Positions 49,101-60,028 of a stretch of 64,000 nucleotides of DNA are shown here, piece by piece. Within the stretch, counting starts at the first letter, position 1. Each line of letters starts with the position of its first letter. Below the pieces are notes generated by a model, which was not told the DNA's origin, made no database searches, and saw only the letters and a program-made list of their open reading frames with translations. The position numbers and the translations under genes were made by a program. This DNA comes from Flaccisagitta enflata (taxonomy: Eukaryota > Chaetognatha > Sagittoidea > Aphragmophora), in contig OZ231127.1 of the NCBI GenBank assembly GCA_965153355.1, forward strand, positions 48,546,001 to 48,610,000, written 5' to 3'.

Positions 49101-50896
49101 TCTTGGGAAAATGATAGATAGTCTGAATAAGGAGCTAAAAGAAATTAGTGACTTCTTCAAGGCAAATCAACTTAAGTTAAACCCCAAAAAGACTAAATCA
49201 GTCATTTTTAGAAGAAAGACACTCCGACATGACTATGAACAATCTGACATACTTCTTGATGGAGAAGTCCTGACAGTCAATGATGAGGCCTCATTTCTCG
49301 GAATTACAATAGATAGTAACTTGAGCTGGGAAAAACATTGTACAAATGTTGCTAATAAGATTTCACGAAACAATAGTGTCATAAATAGAATGAAAAACTT
49401 GCTCCCGCCCCAAACATTAAAGATACTCTACCATTCATTCATTCAGCCACATGTGCAATATGGCCTTCCAGCATGGGGAGGTTGCAATGCTCAAAATAGG
49501 AAAAGAATTATAAATATCCAAAAGAGAGCCACAAGAACAATTACAAAATCTTATTTTTCAGCACACACTGAGCCACGAATGAAAGAGCTTGGCCTGCTAA
49601 AATTTAATGATTTGTACGAGCAACAATGCTTGATGCTTACCCATGACTGTTTTTTTCAAAGAGCACCCAAAATGATTACAAACTTAATTAGTAGGCAGAA
49701 CTCCGAGTACAATCTTAGAGGACAAGCTCAAAATCCACTTGATGTAAAAATCCCCAACCTTAAATCAAGGGCAGCTAGTAATAGCTTCAGTGCCAAAGCT
49801 CCAGTGCAATGGAATGATACCCCCATAGAGTTAAGACAAATTGAACAAAAGCCCCTTTTCAAGAGAAAGATAAAAAAGGCGATTCTCAATAGATATGGTC
49901 ACAAAACTGATTGTAACAATCCTAGATGCAAAGACAGAAAACACCACACTACTTAAAGTTAAACAAAGCTCACTTAGTCAGGTTTTTTGGTTAGGTTTGG
50001 ATAGGGTTTGCTAGGTTAGGTTTGTTAGGTACAAATAGGCCCATTTTTTTCTCTATTTCCTACTTACAACTAAACTCATTAAAACTAATTTTCTCTGATA
50101 TTCAATGCCATCTCGATGGCACCCAGACAGTTCCTGGCCCTCACAGGCCATGTCCTGTCAGACCATAGCCCTCTTGTCATATTATGAAACTCAGCTTTAG
50201 CCCAATTAAAGGTAAACACAAGGGGGTGTCCTTCAAAGGACAGACTCTTCCCCGCTATACCTGTTTGTTTTCTCAGACAGTGTCCCTAGCGGATCCTCAT
50301 TACAACGGTACTGTAACAGAAATTTGTATTGAGTTGATATTCATGTGGTTCAAATGTTGATTGGTATCTGTATTCATCCTCATTATCAATTCACTTCTTC
50401 GCGTATATTGCAATGATAATCTATGTAGGCAAGATGGATTGTCTAGAAAGCTGTGCACAAAACTGATTTGAGACTAATCATATTATGTACGACTAATGCG
50501 CAGTTTGCTCCCCCATGAAGCAGGGGATCTTCTTATGGGTGCCTTTTCTGGTCTTTCTCCATCTTTTCTTCTCAGGAACACCTGGCTCTGACATCGCCTC
50601 ATCAAACTTGAAGAAAATGAACATCCGATAGCCAACATCCAACACCCTTCTGAATCCCAAATACTTGTAACCTAGTATTTATAACTGTCTATTGTTATAT
50701 GGTAGCATATACCATCTTGTATAATTATTTATTCGGTTTTTTCTTGTTGATGCCTTTATTTAACGTACCTGTACGTTTTTGTTATGTACATTTTTTGTAC
50801 TTTCTCTTTTTTTTAAAGAATACTTACTAAAGATACTCTTGTACAATGAGGGCTAGCTAGAGCAAGCCCGTCGTGAATTTGAAAAAAAAATTTTGT
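46130..50896 (+). mobile_element. Non-LTR retrotransposon (LINE), apparently near full length
   Basis: Comprises a 5' region of about 650 bp with GC-richer sequence (GGGGAGCTTTTGCGAGCGAC near 46,153), one long ORF and a 3' region of about 900 bp. The 3' region ends GCAAGCCCGTCGTGAATTTG followed by a nine-base A-run at about 50,888. No separate ORF1 is evident, unlike many CR1-like elements. The exact 5' end and target duplication are not certain. Confidence 0.75.
46789..49956 (+). CDS. LINE endonuclease / reverse transcriptase polyprotein
   Basis: Uninterrupted 1,055 residues. Residues 1-60 are an acidic leader with no family match that I know. Residues 60-310 are an APE-type endonuclease: ISVNI (N69), VVVETHL (E101), YRPPNG, TGDFNLDLL (D226, N228), LIDHIF, and TDHLPVF (D299, H300). 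Residues about 575-850 are the reverse transcriptase: NYRPISLLPVFSKIIERLIY, DLSKAFDTLNH, GVPQGSILDPLLFLLYINDL and FADD at 759-762. The position after GVPQGSIL is Asp where Gly is usual. The C-terminal part has LQ(I)QKRATRTI-like and APVQWNDTP motifs and a short DCNNPRCKDRKHH Cys/His end. It nicks target DNA and copies its own RNA there. Of CR1/Jockey general type; clade unresolved. Intact motifs suggest a young, possibly active copy. Confidence 0.95.
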   Translation: MTEDELAISDVIADDLKNFCNVYTDATDEDEGHNLTLSDSLYYTGTEFIDLINSRNFSDRQNLTIISVNIANLLTKLRSLKLFLHNITTPENTPDIIVVVETHLTTLTKAGYTEVELRTIIPGYEFFHKERKNRKGGGVGIFVTERLSNKVKILDQIGISEEHFENLILQIPNCISTGNNIYKKDLTLAAVYRPPNGCNYDAFNSDLEKLLQVFDRNKNEVVLTGDFNLDLLKYENHLPTANYIDLVINHKLLPRIVRPTRIKKQSATLIDHIFTKDESNHLVSGIIDVEIAGTSGYTDHLPVFTILQTQADKNRKKEIIFKSFFTKQDSEARREKLRQEDWNSVYEQDDPNIVYDMIQQKYGQHYHDTITMTAHKKGSNRYKREPWMTMDILADIRRRDRLAKQKHRREDYKKLRNEIVSKTRRAEREHICQQIENNYGNIKKHWSVIKKATNKMNNKEDTPNEFHYQGNSVTNPQTNAENFNDYYSKIGIDTNKSVGEPSHSSKHYLQKHKARNTNSLLFSNVSHDDVIQVCKKFTPKTSTDSAGFQQNIILSDIDIMAPVLAHLVNCSMNTGIFPENGKVARVIPVYKLKGDKQLYENYRPISLLPVFSKIIERLIYNKVFEFLVRYEILFESQYGFRSGHNTTHATLDFIKNIENSIESGNYAIGVFCDLSKAFDTLNHEILISKLEHYGIRGTALMWFESYLKNRIQYVELNGFKSSCLPLKTGVPQGSILDPLLFLLYINDLPSASKLKCVIFADDTNLLIEGNDLGKMIDSLNKELKEISDFFKANQLKLNPKKTKSVIFRRKTLRHDYEQSDILLDGEVLTVNDEASFLGITIDSNLSWEKHCTNVANKISRNNSVINRMKNLLPPQTLKILYHSFIQPHVQYGLPAWGGCNAQNRKRIINIQKRATRTITKSYFSAHTEPRMKELGLLKFNDLYEQQCLMLTHDCFFQRAPKMITNLISRQNSEYNLRGQAQNPLDVKIPNLKSRAASNSFSAKAPVQWNDTPIELRQIEQKPLFKRKIKKAILNRYGHKTDCNNPRCKDRKHHTT

Positions 50897-51175
50897 GACA
50901 TAAATAGACTTAGACACTGGAGGCTTAGTCATAGTCCTCCCTGACAAAACATTTCACTCCTTGATGTTAACCACTGTTCATGTTGGGAAATAAACTGTTT
51001 GATTTTTTTGAGGTGTTACCTTTTTTTCCGTCTTTTTATAATAAAAATGCTTAAACAACATCAAAACGAGTAATGCTGAAGACATATGATTTCCACAGTT
51101 TTATTCAGCGCCCTCACTTTAGTCAAATTGCTAAAAATGATTTTCGAGCAAGCTTTTTTACCCCCGCTGATATCG
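49957..51175. other. LINE 3' region and following spacer
   Basis: The LINE untranslated region contains GGTTAGG/GTTAGGTTTG repeats at about 49,988-50,030. After about 50,897 the sequence is unique and AT-rich with no gene. Confidence 0.5.
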
Positions 51176-51660
51176 CCGCCTATCTAATCTCATCCTCCAG
51201 ACTCAAATCCTAGCCTCATGATGTTAATACCAGCCTTAAGGCTCAGATTATGCCTTTCAGGCCCAAATCCCAATCTCAAGGCTCAAATCCCAAATCCAAG
51301 TTCAAAGCAAAGGTCATTGGGTCCTTCAGGGCCTGCTGACCTTGCCAGATTTCTCCTTCTCTGTACCCCCCCCCCCACCTCAAAGCCCAAATCTTAACCT
51401 CAAGGCCCAAGTTGCAGCATTGACGCCCAAATCCTAGCCTTGAAGCCCAAATTCTAGCCTTTAAGCCCAATTCCCAAATCCCGGCCTTGAAGCACAGATC
51501 CCGGTCCAAGGCCCATTTCTCAGTTTCCAGGCCCAAATCCCAACCAAGGGGCTTCAGGCCTTCAGGGCTTCAGGCCTTCAGGCCCGAATCCCAACCTCAA
51601 GGCTCAAATCCCAGTCCAATGGTTGAAATCTAAATTTTAAGCAAAGGTCATCGGAATAGG
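51176..51660. repeat. Family C-like 21-bp tandem repeat array
   Basis: About 15 units of AGGCCCAAATCCCAGCCTCA type, a C-run at about 51,367 and GCAAAGGTCATCGG at the end. Terminal inverted blocks are not intact. Confidence 0.75.
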
Positions 51661-51981
51661 GTCAAATTTCAAAAAATGATGTACTCTAGTTTTTTGCCTA
51701 AATGTACCAAAAAAGAAGGTTTTCCCAAAGGTAGAGGTGTGAATTTGAAGAATAAACCATGGCGGTAAAACTATAGGCTTCCTATGGCAATAAAAAGATC
51801 TCCATAGCAACCCTATAGTTTTGCCGACAAGGTTTTTTGTTTGATTTCACATTTGTGCAAAGGGCTCAAGTATATCAATGTATGAAATTTTACCCAATTC
51901 CGGACCACCCTACTGCTGACCATGCCAAATTTCTCCTCCTTCTCATCCTCCTTCTTCATCCCCCCCTCACCTTGAATCCCG

Positions 51982-51984
<3 letters not shown>

Positions 51985-52060
<76 letters not shown>
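51985..52060. repeat. (CA)n microsatellite
   Basis: About 37 CA units within a family C-like context. Confidence 0.97.
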
Positions 52061-52062
<2 letters not shown>

Positions 52063-52775
52063 AGGACTTAAATCTTAGCCTCTTAGCCTAAAATTCCAGT
52101 ATCCCGGTTCTAATCCAAGCATCAAAGCTCAAATCCCCGCCTTAAATCTCAAAACATACTAAGCATAGGTCATCGGCCCCTTTGGGCCACTGCCATTACA
52201 CATTCACTTAGGGGCAACGGGTACCCCGGACCATCTAACGCCTTTGCGACTATTACACATATGGAAGAGTTTCTCCTCTTTCTCCTCCTCCTCCTTCTCC
52301 TTCTCCTCTGTCCCCTCCCCCCTCAGGATCAATCCCAGCCTCTAGGCTCGAATCACCGCCTTGAGGCTCAAATCACAGCCTCGAGGCTCAAATTGCAGCC
52401 TTGAAGCTCAAATCACAGCCTTGAGGCTCAAATCACAGCCTTGAGGCCCAAATCCAATCCTGGTGGCCCAAATGCCAGCTTTGAGGCTCAAATCTAAGCC
52501 TTGAGGCTCAAATCCTAGCCTCAATGCTCAAATCCCAGCCTCAAGGCCCAAATCCTAGCCTCGAGGCCCAGATCTCAATCTTGAGGCCCAAATTCTAGCC
52601 TTGAGGCCCAAATCCTAGCCTTAAGGCTCAACTCTCAGCTTCGAGGCTCAAAACCAACTAAGCACAGGTAATCGGTCTCTTTGGGGCCGCTGCCCCTCTC
52701 ACCATCGCACATCTGCGTACACTCATATAGGGGCAACGGGTACCGCTAACCATCTGTTGCTTTTGCGACTATTTG
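52061..52775. repeat. Family C element with 21-bp repeats
   Basis: AGGTCATCGGCCCCTTTGGG and GGGCAACGGGTACCCCGGACC at the left; about 17 TTGAGGCTCAAATCACAGCC units; AATCGGTCTCTTTGGGGCCG and GGGGCAACGGGTACCGCTAA, then GTTGCTTTTGCGACTATTTG at the right. The two outer blocks are direct repeats of each other, so this may be two partial copies in tandem. Confidence 0.75.
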
Positions 52776-53066
52776 TCGTGACTGCACATAGAAAATCGTA
52801 GATTGCCTTGCATTATGGATATGGAGGAAGTCATGGAGAAATGAGGCAATTGTGAGGCAAAGGAGTCGGAAATCTTGTTGAGATGATAGCCTGAGGTCAT
52901 AACACGTTTGAGGTAAGGTTACGATGGGTACATGAAAGAAGGTGCCTAAAAAAAATGAAAAAGAGAATAGAAGGAAGGAAAATCGAAAACTGACTGACGA
53001 TAAAAAAGAAATACAGGTACTTAGAAGAAAAGAAGGGAAGAACAAGTGACGCGGGGTCACAATATC

Positions 53067-53604
53067 GTTGCGGACGGGTGGGCAGGGGCATCCAACCCCC
53101 AACCACACCCCATGCCTCCCACCAACACATTCCCAAAAAAACATCTAGAACGCTCGTTTTTCCTTTTTTCGACTTGTGCGTTACGGATCGACAGACGGAC
53201 CGACGGATGGACCAGGGGGGGGAGATAGCTCAGAGGTAGCGTGTGCGCTCGTGGCCCTCTGGGTCACGAGTTTGAGTCTTGCACTGGGCGAGTCTTTTCA
53301 ACGGAGGTTGGGATTCTCAACCATGCCATCGGGCTCTAGAAGGGGTTGCATGGTTAATCCAGTAAAAACAGCTAGCTAGAGGGGAGGGTTGGAAGGGAGG
53401 AAGGGAGGGCAACAATCGATCCCGACAGGGGCGCCTCGAATGGTGGATCTGCGTAACTGCGTTGGTAGGCAGAACGCCCCTTACTGTACAAAAGTATGGA
53501 AATTTCCACTCCTCCCAAGTGGCAACAACAACAACAACAACAATGGACGGACCAATGGACAGACGGACGGACGGACAAAGCTTCTTATAGAGTTGCGTGT
53601 CCGC
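53067..53604 (+). repeat. HPA repeat, HPA-2 type, split by a SINE
   Basis: Left part has CGTTGCGGACGGGTGGGCAG and GATCGACAGACGGACCGACGG (given as two blocks of a GACG tract); the right part resumes ATGGACAGACGGACGGACGG, CTTATAGAG, GTTGCGTGTCCGCAA. About 330 bp in between is the SINE below. Confidence 0.85.
53214..53543 (+). mobile_element. tRNA-derived SINE nested in an HPA copy
   Basis: The head is tRNA-like with a good A box (TAGCTCAGAGGTAGCG, 53,226) and a B-box-like GAGTTTGAGTCTT (53,268), the promoter layout of RNA polymerase III SINEs. A body of about 230 bp follows, ending in (CAA)n at 53,523-53,543. ATGGACCA before and ATGGACGGACCA after may be the target duplication. No mature tRNA is predicted, because the 3' acceptor half is not complementary. 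Confidence 0.82.
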
Positions 53605-53605
53605 A

Positions 53606-53657
<52 letters not shown>

Positions 53658-53665
53658 GAGAAAGA
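53605..53665. repeat. (GAAA)n microsatellite replacing the HPA A-run
   Basis: The array starts exactly where the terminal A-run of the HPA copy should be, after CCGCAA. Confidence 0.93.
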
Positions 53666-53763
53666 AAAAAGAAACAAAAAAGAAAAAATCCTCTGTTTTG
53701 TGGAACATCAATAGCAGACCTAGTCGGCTGTTGGGAACCATGACTATTTCACTTGATAGAAAA

Positions 53764-54894
53764 AACAAGTCCAACACCTTACAGTCACGTGCGGTTGTTA
53801 AGACCGAAAGACCAAAAGACTAAATGACTAAATGACTAAGAGACCAAGAGACTAAGAGACTAAGAGACTAAGAGACTTAGAGACTAAGAGACTAAGAGCT
53901 TAAGAGACTAAGAGACTAAGAGCCTAAGAGACTAATAGTCCAAGTTGTTGAAGAAAGGACTCGGCTTTTCTGGAACAAGGCTTGAAAATTTGCATATAGG
54001 TATTTAAAGTTATGTAGATCATGTTAATGATTGGTGCAGGTCAAAAAATTTTGAGCACCTATCTTAAAACTTCACTTAAAATCTTTAAAATCATGCCATT
54101 GCCAAACCGCTTGAGTGAGGGCAATGAAATTTGATGAGTTAAAAAATATGTATTTTATACATATATATACCAAATTTCAGAGATATAACCGATTTACTTT
54201 TGTATATAAAAACTGCATTTTTGTGAAAAAGGGGCAATTCTGAGAAAAATGTATCTAAAAGTGAATCGGCTATATCTCCGCTTCTAATAAAGCTAGAGAG
54301 CTGAAATTTGGTATGGACATGTATAATACACATATTTTCTTGCTTATGAAATTTTATTACCCTCAGGCAAACCGTTTGGCGGTGGCATGGTTTTAAAAAT
54401 TTCAAATGAATTTTTGAGATAGGTGCTCAAATTTTTTTGACCTGCACCAATCATTATCATGATCTACATGACTTTAGATACTTGTATGTAAATTTTCAGA
54501 AAAGCCGAGTTTGCTCAATTTCATGCATCAACAGACTGGACTATAAGAGACTAAGAGACCAAAAGACCTAAGACCTAAGATTAAAAGACTTAAAGACTAA
54601 AAGACTAAAAGACTAAAAGACTAAAAGACTAAAAGACTAAAAGACTAAAAGACTAAAAGACTAAAAGACTAAAAGAATAAACGACTAAAAGACTAAAGGA
54701 CTAGAAGACTAAAAGACTAAATGTAAAATGACTTATTATGACATAAAATGATGACTTGAAATGACTTATGATCGCTCAAAATGACTTAAAGTGATGTAAA
54801 ATGACAAAAAAAAGCTAAGCGTGACGGACGGACAGACAGATATACCGACAGACGGACAGAGTGGGTGGTAGAGCCGCGTGTACGCGACTGAAAA
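53764..54894 (+). repeat. HPA repeat, HPA-B type, expanded and split by a palindrome
   Basis: Head AACAAGTCCAACACC, key CAGTCACGTGCGG, then long arrays of AAGAGACT and AAAAGACT units (53,815-53,940 and 54,545-54,715), AAAATGACTT units, a GACGGACAGAC tract, GTAGAG, stem AGCCGCG-TGTA-CGCGACT and AAAA. A 609-bp palindrome sits inside the array. Confidence 0.85.
53936..54544. mobile_element. Foldback element, 609 bp, arms near 290 bp
   Basis: Left arm (TAGTCCAAGTTGTTGAAG, AGGTCAAAAAATTTTGAGCA, TGCCATTGCCAAACCGC) returns inverted along the right arm (GCAAACCGTTTGGCGGTGGCA, GTGCTCAAATTTTTTTGACC, CAACAGACTGGACTA). Almost the whole element is symmetrical around about 54,240. The ORF at 54,139-54,405 is an artefact of it. 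Confidence 0.88.
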
Positions 54895-55020
54895 GTTGCT
54901 TTTAAAAGCAGGGAGATTATTATATCATGATGAGCAACGGAAAAGTAGGCAGATTTTAACAAGTCAACAAATAGAAACCATGAAGATGACCAAACCAAAT
55001 TTGAAACCACATTGAATGTA

Positions 55021-55558
55021 CAGTAGATTCCGTCTAGACTTGAGTTAACGGGGGCAAGTATTATGGAAAGACAAATGAAGCCAGGGGAGTGATATTTGGA
55101 ATGTGGACTAATAAAAGGATGCTTTATTACCCATGATGGCTGGTTGCCATGGAAACACATTTCCATGTATACTCGCAAAAATATCAGTATTTTGAGAAAT
55201 TTTTTCAGGGAACATTGCTTAAAATCAAATTTGCAACAACTTTCCCACAGTATGTTCTGTAAGAATATCGCTCGTTTGGCCATTGCTAGGGAGCGTAACT
55301 ATGTGTGTGAGCGCCAAGCGAGCGATATTCACAGAACATACTGTGGAAAAATTACAAATGATTTAACAATGTTCTAAAAAATTCTCAAAATATTGATATT
55401 TTTGCGAGAAATATGGAAATGTGTTCCATGGCAACCACCTATCATGGGGAATAAAGCATCCTTTTATTAGTCTATATTTAAAATATCACTCCCCTGGTCT
55501 CAGTTGTCTTTCCTCAATGCTTGCCCCCGTTATCTCAAGTCTAGACGGAATCTACTGT
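55021..55558. mobile_element. Mariner-type palindromic MITE, 538 bp, TA target duplication
   Basis: Both ends read CAGTAGATTCCGTCTAGACT inward and are flanked by TA. The arms (about 265 bp) are inverted copies with few differences and meet near 55,300 at the inner stem TATTCTTACAGAACATACTG / CAGTATGTTCTGTAAGAATA. No transposase. Confidence 0.92.
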
Positions 55559-55560
55559 AC

Positions 55561-56026
55561 AACAAATGCGCATACAGCAACACCCCACTATCACGGACCC
55601 ATGAGTATTGAATATCCAAAACACATACAAAAATCTTTCATTTCATTTCTTTTCATTTCTTATGTTAGCAATAGTAAAAATTTGTCTATAACATATGAAT
55701 TTTGATAGTCCATTAATATCCGTTTTTGCGGGATTTAACTATCGGATTTGACTTCAATTATTGCGGGATTTGAGTGTATACGTATATGCATTTCGTAGCT
55801 CATCACATTTTCAACATAACCTTATTCAAACCACAATTCTTCCCAGAACCTCTATGTTTTTTTTCCTAAGCATTCTTTATGGTCGGTGTTTCAAAGGGCC
55901 ACAATTGCTTAAGGCAGCAGCTATGCAGCATGCTGATTGATTTTTCACCTTTCTTTCAACTCGGCTGAAAAATGATAATTGCATTCGTTTCATCGCACTT
56001 TTTGCACCCCACTCCTCCGACTTCCC
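55561..56026. other. Unannotated spacer with decayed MITE ends
   Basis: CACCCCACTATCACGGACCC (55,580) and TCCGTTTTTGCGGGATTTAA (55,715) look like the two decayed ends of another small mariner-type MITE. Confidence 0.45.
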
Positions 56027-57002
56027 TGCCCACGTCGGTGAGAGGCCCTGGAATTACCGTTTTTACCCAATATGGGCATTGCAAATTGTGAAGTAACCCA
56101 AAATAAGCCAAATTAGCCCATGAGCGAGTTTGAATTCAATCGGTAACCATCTTCAGGGTGTGTATCTAGGGTAAAAATGAGCTTTTTTGACCTTTTTTTT
56201 TATTTCTCGCTCAAAAATCGCGACAATGACTTGAAACTTGGCAAGGACAAGCCCCAAGTGAGCATGTATAAGCAAACAAATCAAAAAAAGATTTTTCACC
56301 GATTTTAGTATGGGTTTACACAGTAAAATACTGTAAAAATGAGCTTTTTTAGCCTTTTTTTCTTATTTCTCGCTCAAAAATCGCGGCAATGACTTGAAAC
56401 TTGGCAAGAACCAGCCCCAAGTGAACATCTATGAGCAAACAAAGCAAAAAAAGATTTTTCACTGATCTTAGTATGGGTTTATACAGTAAAATCCTGTAAA
56501 AATGAGCTTTTTTAGCCTTTTTTTTTCATTTCTCGCTCAAAAATGATTTGAAACTTGGCAAAGACAAGCACCAAGTGAGCATCTATAAGAAAACAAAGCA
56601 AAAAAAGATTTTTCACCGATTTTGGTATGGGTTTGTACAGTAAAATACTGTAAAAATGAGCTTTTTTGGTTTTTTTTTTATTTCTCACTCAAAAATTGCG
56701 GCAATCACTTGAAACTTGGCAAAGACAAGCCCCAAGTGAGCATCTATAAGCAAATAAAGCAAAAAAAGATATTTCACCACTTTTGGTACGGGTTTGTACA
56801 GTAAAATACTGTAAAGATGAGCTTTTTTGACCTTTTTTTTTATTTATCGCTCAAAAATCGCGACAATGACTTGAAACTTAGCAAGGACAAGCCCCAAGTG
56901 AGCATCTATAAGCAAACAAAGCAAAAAATGATTTTGCACCAATTTTAGTATGGGTTTACCTAGTAAAACACTATAAAAATGAGCTTTTTTGGCCTTTTTT
57001 TT

Positions 57003-57757
57003 TAACAGTAGCACAAAAAAAACGGAACAAAATGTTTGTCAGTGTTTCGTAATCATCCAATGAGAAAAACATAGCAAAATCCATGACCGTTTTTAAGCTC
57101 TGCATAAGATCTTTCAAATGCGACCTTGCTGGTTGTCCTAGCTTTGTTTGTTTAGAAATGGCGTAAACATAAAGAGCAGGTGGTCACAGTTGTAAAAGTT
57201 GAAGTTGAAGAAGCTGCATCTTTTTGTTAATCCATGGGAAAAAGACAAAAGAAATGATAAATTGAACTTTTTCTCTAAGGGATTTTAAAGATTTTTGAAT
57301 TTTCTTTCATTCTAAACCAATCCCAAGTCTGTATCTCAAACGGTTTAAAAGTTAGAGCTTGTTAAAGTTCACTATGTCTTTTTACAAAACCTTTTTATTA
57401 AAACAAACACAAATTGAATGGGGCAATGTTTTTACTCATTCCAATGCCATTTCTAAACGAATAAAGCTAGAAAAACCAGCAACGTGGCGTTTGAAAGATC
57501 TTTTGCAGAGCTTTCAAACGGTCATGAATTTTCTATGGTTTAATCTCTCAGTTCAGCAACAAGGCCGGATACACGGCCATCAGTTGCGGACGGGTGGGCA
57601 GGGGCGGAAATACGCATTTTCCCACTTTTCAACTCGAGCGTGACAGACCAACCAACCGACCAACCAACCGACGGACGGACAAAGCCTCTTATAGAGTTGC
57701 GTGTCCGCAACTAAAAATAAGCAAAACAAGTTGTTCCGTTTTTTCTTGTGCTATTGT
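57003..57757. mobile_element. Second palindrome nested in the large foldback
   Basis: AACAGTAGCACAAAAAAAAC, CATGACCGTTTTTAAGCTCT and TTTGTTTAGAAATGGC on the left return inverted on the right as GCCATTTCTAAACGAATAAA, AGAGCTTTCAAACGGTCATG and CTTGTGCTATTGTTATTT. It interrupts one of the 155-bp units. Confidence 0.75.
57558..57717 (+). repeat. HPA repeat, HPA-2 type, third nesting level
   Basis: AACAAGGCCGGATACACGGCC, key AGTTGCGGAC, GGGCAGGGGCGGA, CCAACCAACCGACC tract, CTTATAGAG, stem AGTTGCG-TGTC-CGCAACT, AAAAA. It splits the right arm of the nested palindrome, so it is the youngest of the three insertions. Confidence 0.93.
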
Positions 57758-59054
57758 TATTTCTTGCTTAAAAATCGCGGCAATGACTTGAAACTTTGCA
57801 AGGCCAAGCCTCAAGTGAGCATCTGTACACAAACAAAGCAAAAAAAGATAATTCACCGATTTTAGTATGGGTTTATACAGTAAAATACTGTTAAAATGAG
57901 CTTTTTTGGCCTTTTTTTTTATTTCTTGCTCAAAAATTCAGCAATGACCTAAAATTTGGCAAGGATTAGTGTTTTACTGTATGAATTTATACTTAGCATA
58001 GTGAAAAATCACTAGGGGCAATTCCACATGAATTCTGAGGACGCCGTATCCATTTTTAAAGGAGTATCATATAAAAATGGTCAAAAAAGCTCATTTTTAC
58101 AGTATTTTACTTTATAAACCAATACTAAAATCGGTGAAAAATCTTTTTTTTGCTTTGTTTGCTTATAGATGCTCACTTGGGGCTTATCCTCGCCAAGTTT
58201 TAGGTCATTGCCGCAATTTTTGAGCAAGAAATAAAAAAAAGACCAAAAAAGCTCATTTTTACAGTATTTTACTGTACAAACCCATACCAAAAGTGGTGAA
58301 ATATCTTTTTTTGCTTTATTTGCTTATAGATGCATATTTGGGGCTTGTCTTTGCCAAGTTTCAAGTGATTGCCGCAATTTTTGAGCGAGAAATTAAAAAA
58401 AAAGCCAAAAAAGCTCATTTTTTCAGTATTTTACTGTACAAACCCATACCAAAAACGGTGAAAAATCTTTTTTTGCTTTGTTTGCTTATAGATGCTCACT
58501 TGGTGCTTGTCTTTGCCAAATTTCAAATCATTGCCGCGATTTTTGAGCGAGAAATGAAAAAAAAGGCTAAAAAAGCTCATTTTTACAGTATTTTACTGTA
58601 TAAACCCATACCAAGATCGGTGAAAAATCTTTTTTTGCTTTGTTTGCTTATAGATGCTCACTTGGGGCTTGTTCTTGCCAAGTTTCAAGTCATTGCTGCG
58701 ATATCGAGCAAGAAATAAGAAAAAAAAGCTGAAAAAGCTCATTTTTACAGTATCTTACTGTATAAACCCATACTAAAATCGTTGAAAAATCTTTTTTTGA
58801 TTTGTTTGCTTATACATGCTGACTTGGAGCTTGTCCTTGCTAAGTTTCAAATCATTGCCGCGATTTTTAAGCAAGAAATAAAAAAAAAGGTCAAAAAAGC
58901 TCATTTTTACCCTAGATACGCACCCTGAAGATGGTTACCGATTGAATTCAAACTCGCTCATGGGCCAATTTGGCTTATTTTGGGTTACTTCACAATTTGC
59001 AATGCCCATATTGGGTAAAAACGGCAATTCCAGGGCCTCTCACCGACGTGCCCA

Positions 59055-59620
<566 letters not shown>

Positions 59621-60028
59621 GAACACAGACAGAGAGTCAGATGTATTTCGGGGGAAAACATGATTGGACTTATCTATGAGTCTCATGCTGATGGGGGTTC
59701 TTGTCCAGGCAGTCCAGAATCTCTGACTTAAGACCACATGCTGGGCATCGAAGGTTAGACGTCGCATAGAGAAAGAAAGATTTGGTAAGGATGGATGGAA
59801 TGAACGTCTAAGGGAAAGAAAGATCCACAAGGGAGGAGATGCTAGCCAGGGAAAAAGGGAGAATGAAAAGATCTTTTTTGCCGCTTTTCAGTCTTTTTTT
59901 TTTTTTATCGTCATGCACAAAATGTAACGAGAGAAAAAAAGGTAGGTGGATGTAAGTGATGTTAGTGGAAAGAGATCTCCAGTCGAGTTGTGAAAGTGGT
60001 AATGGTGGGACAATGGTGTGCATAGTCG

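Larger units (their letters stand above)
56027..59054. mobile_element. Large foldback element, 3.0 kb, with tandem-repeat arms
   Basis: Outer ends TGCCCACGTCGGTGAGAGGC (left) and its inverted copy (right) are followed by about 110 bp of matching unique sequence (GATGGTTACCGATTGAATTC in the right arm). Each arm then carries six or so units of about 155 bp containing GCAATGACTTGAAACTTGGC, CCCCAAGTGAGCATCTATAA and CAGTAAAATACTGTAAAAAT, in opposite directions on the two sides. Drosophila FB and sea-urchin TU foldback elements have this architecture. The ORFs in both arms (for example 58,293-58,718) are repeat translations. Confidence 0.85.

Noticed and set aside
53221-53300. Functional tRNA gene
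   Set aside because: A and B boxes are present, but the acceptor stem does not pair and the sequence continues into a SINE body with a (CAA)n tail.
58293-58718. 141-codon hydrophobic ORF with repeats
   Set aside because: Lies in the tandem units of the large foldback; the opposite arm gives unrelated frames.
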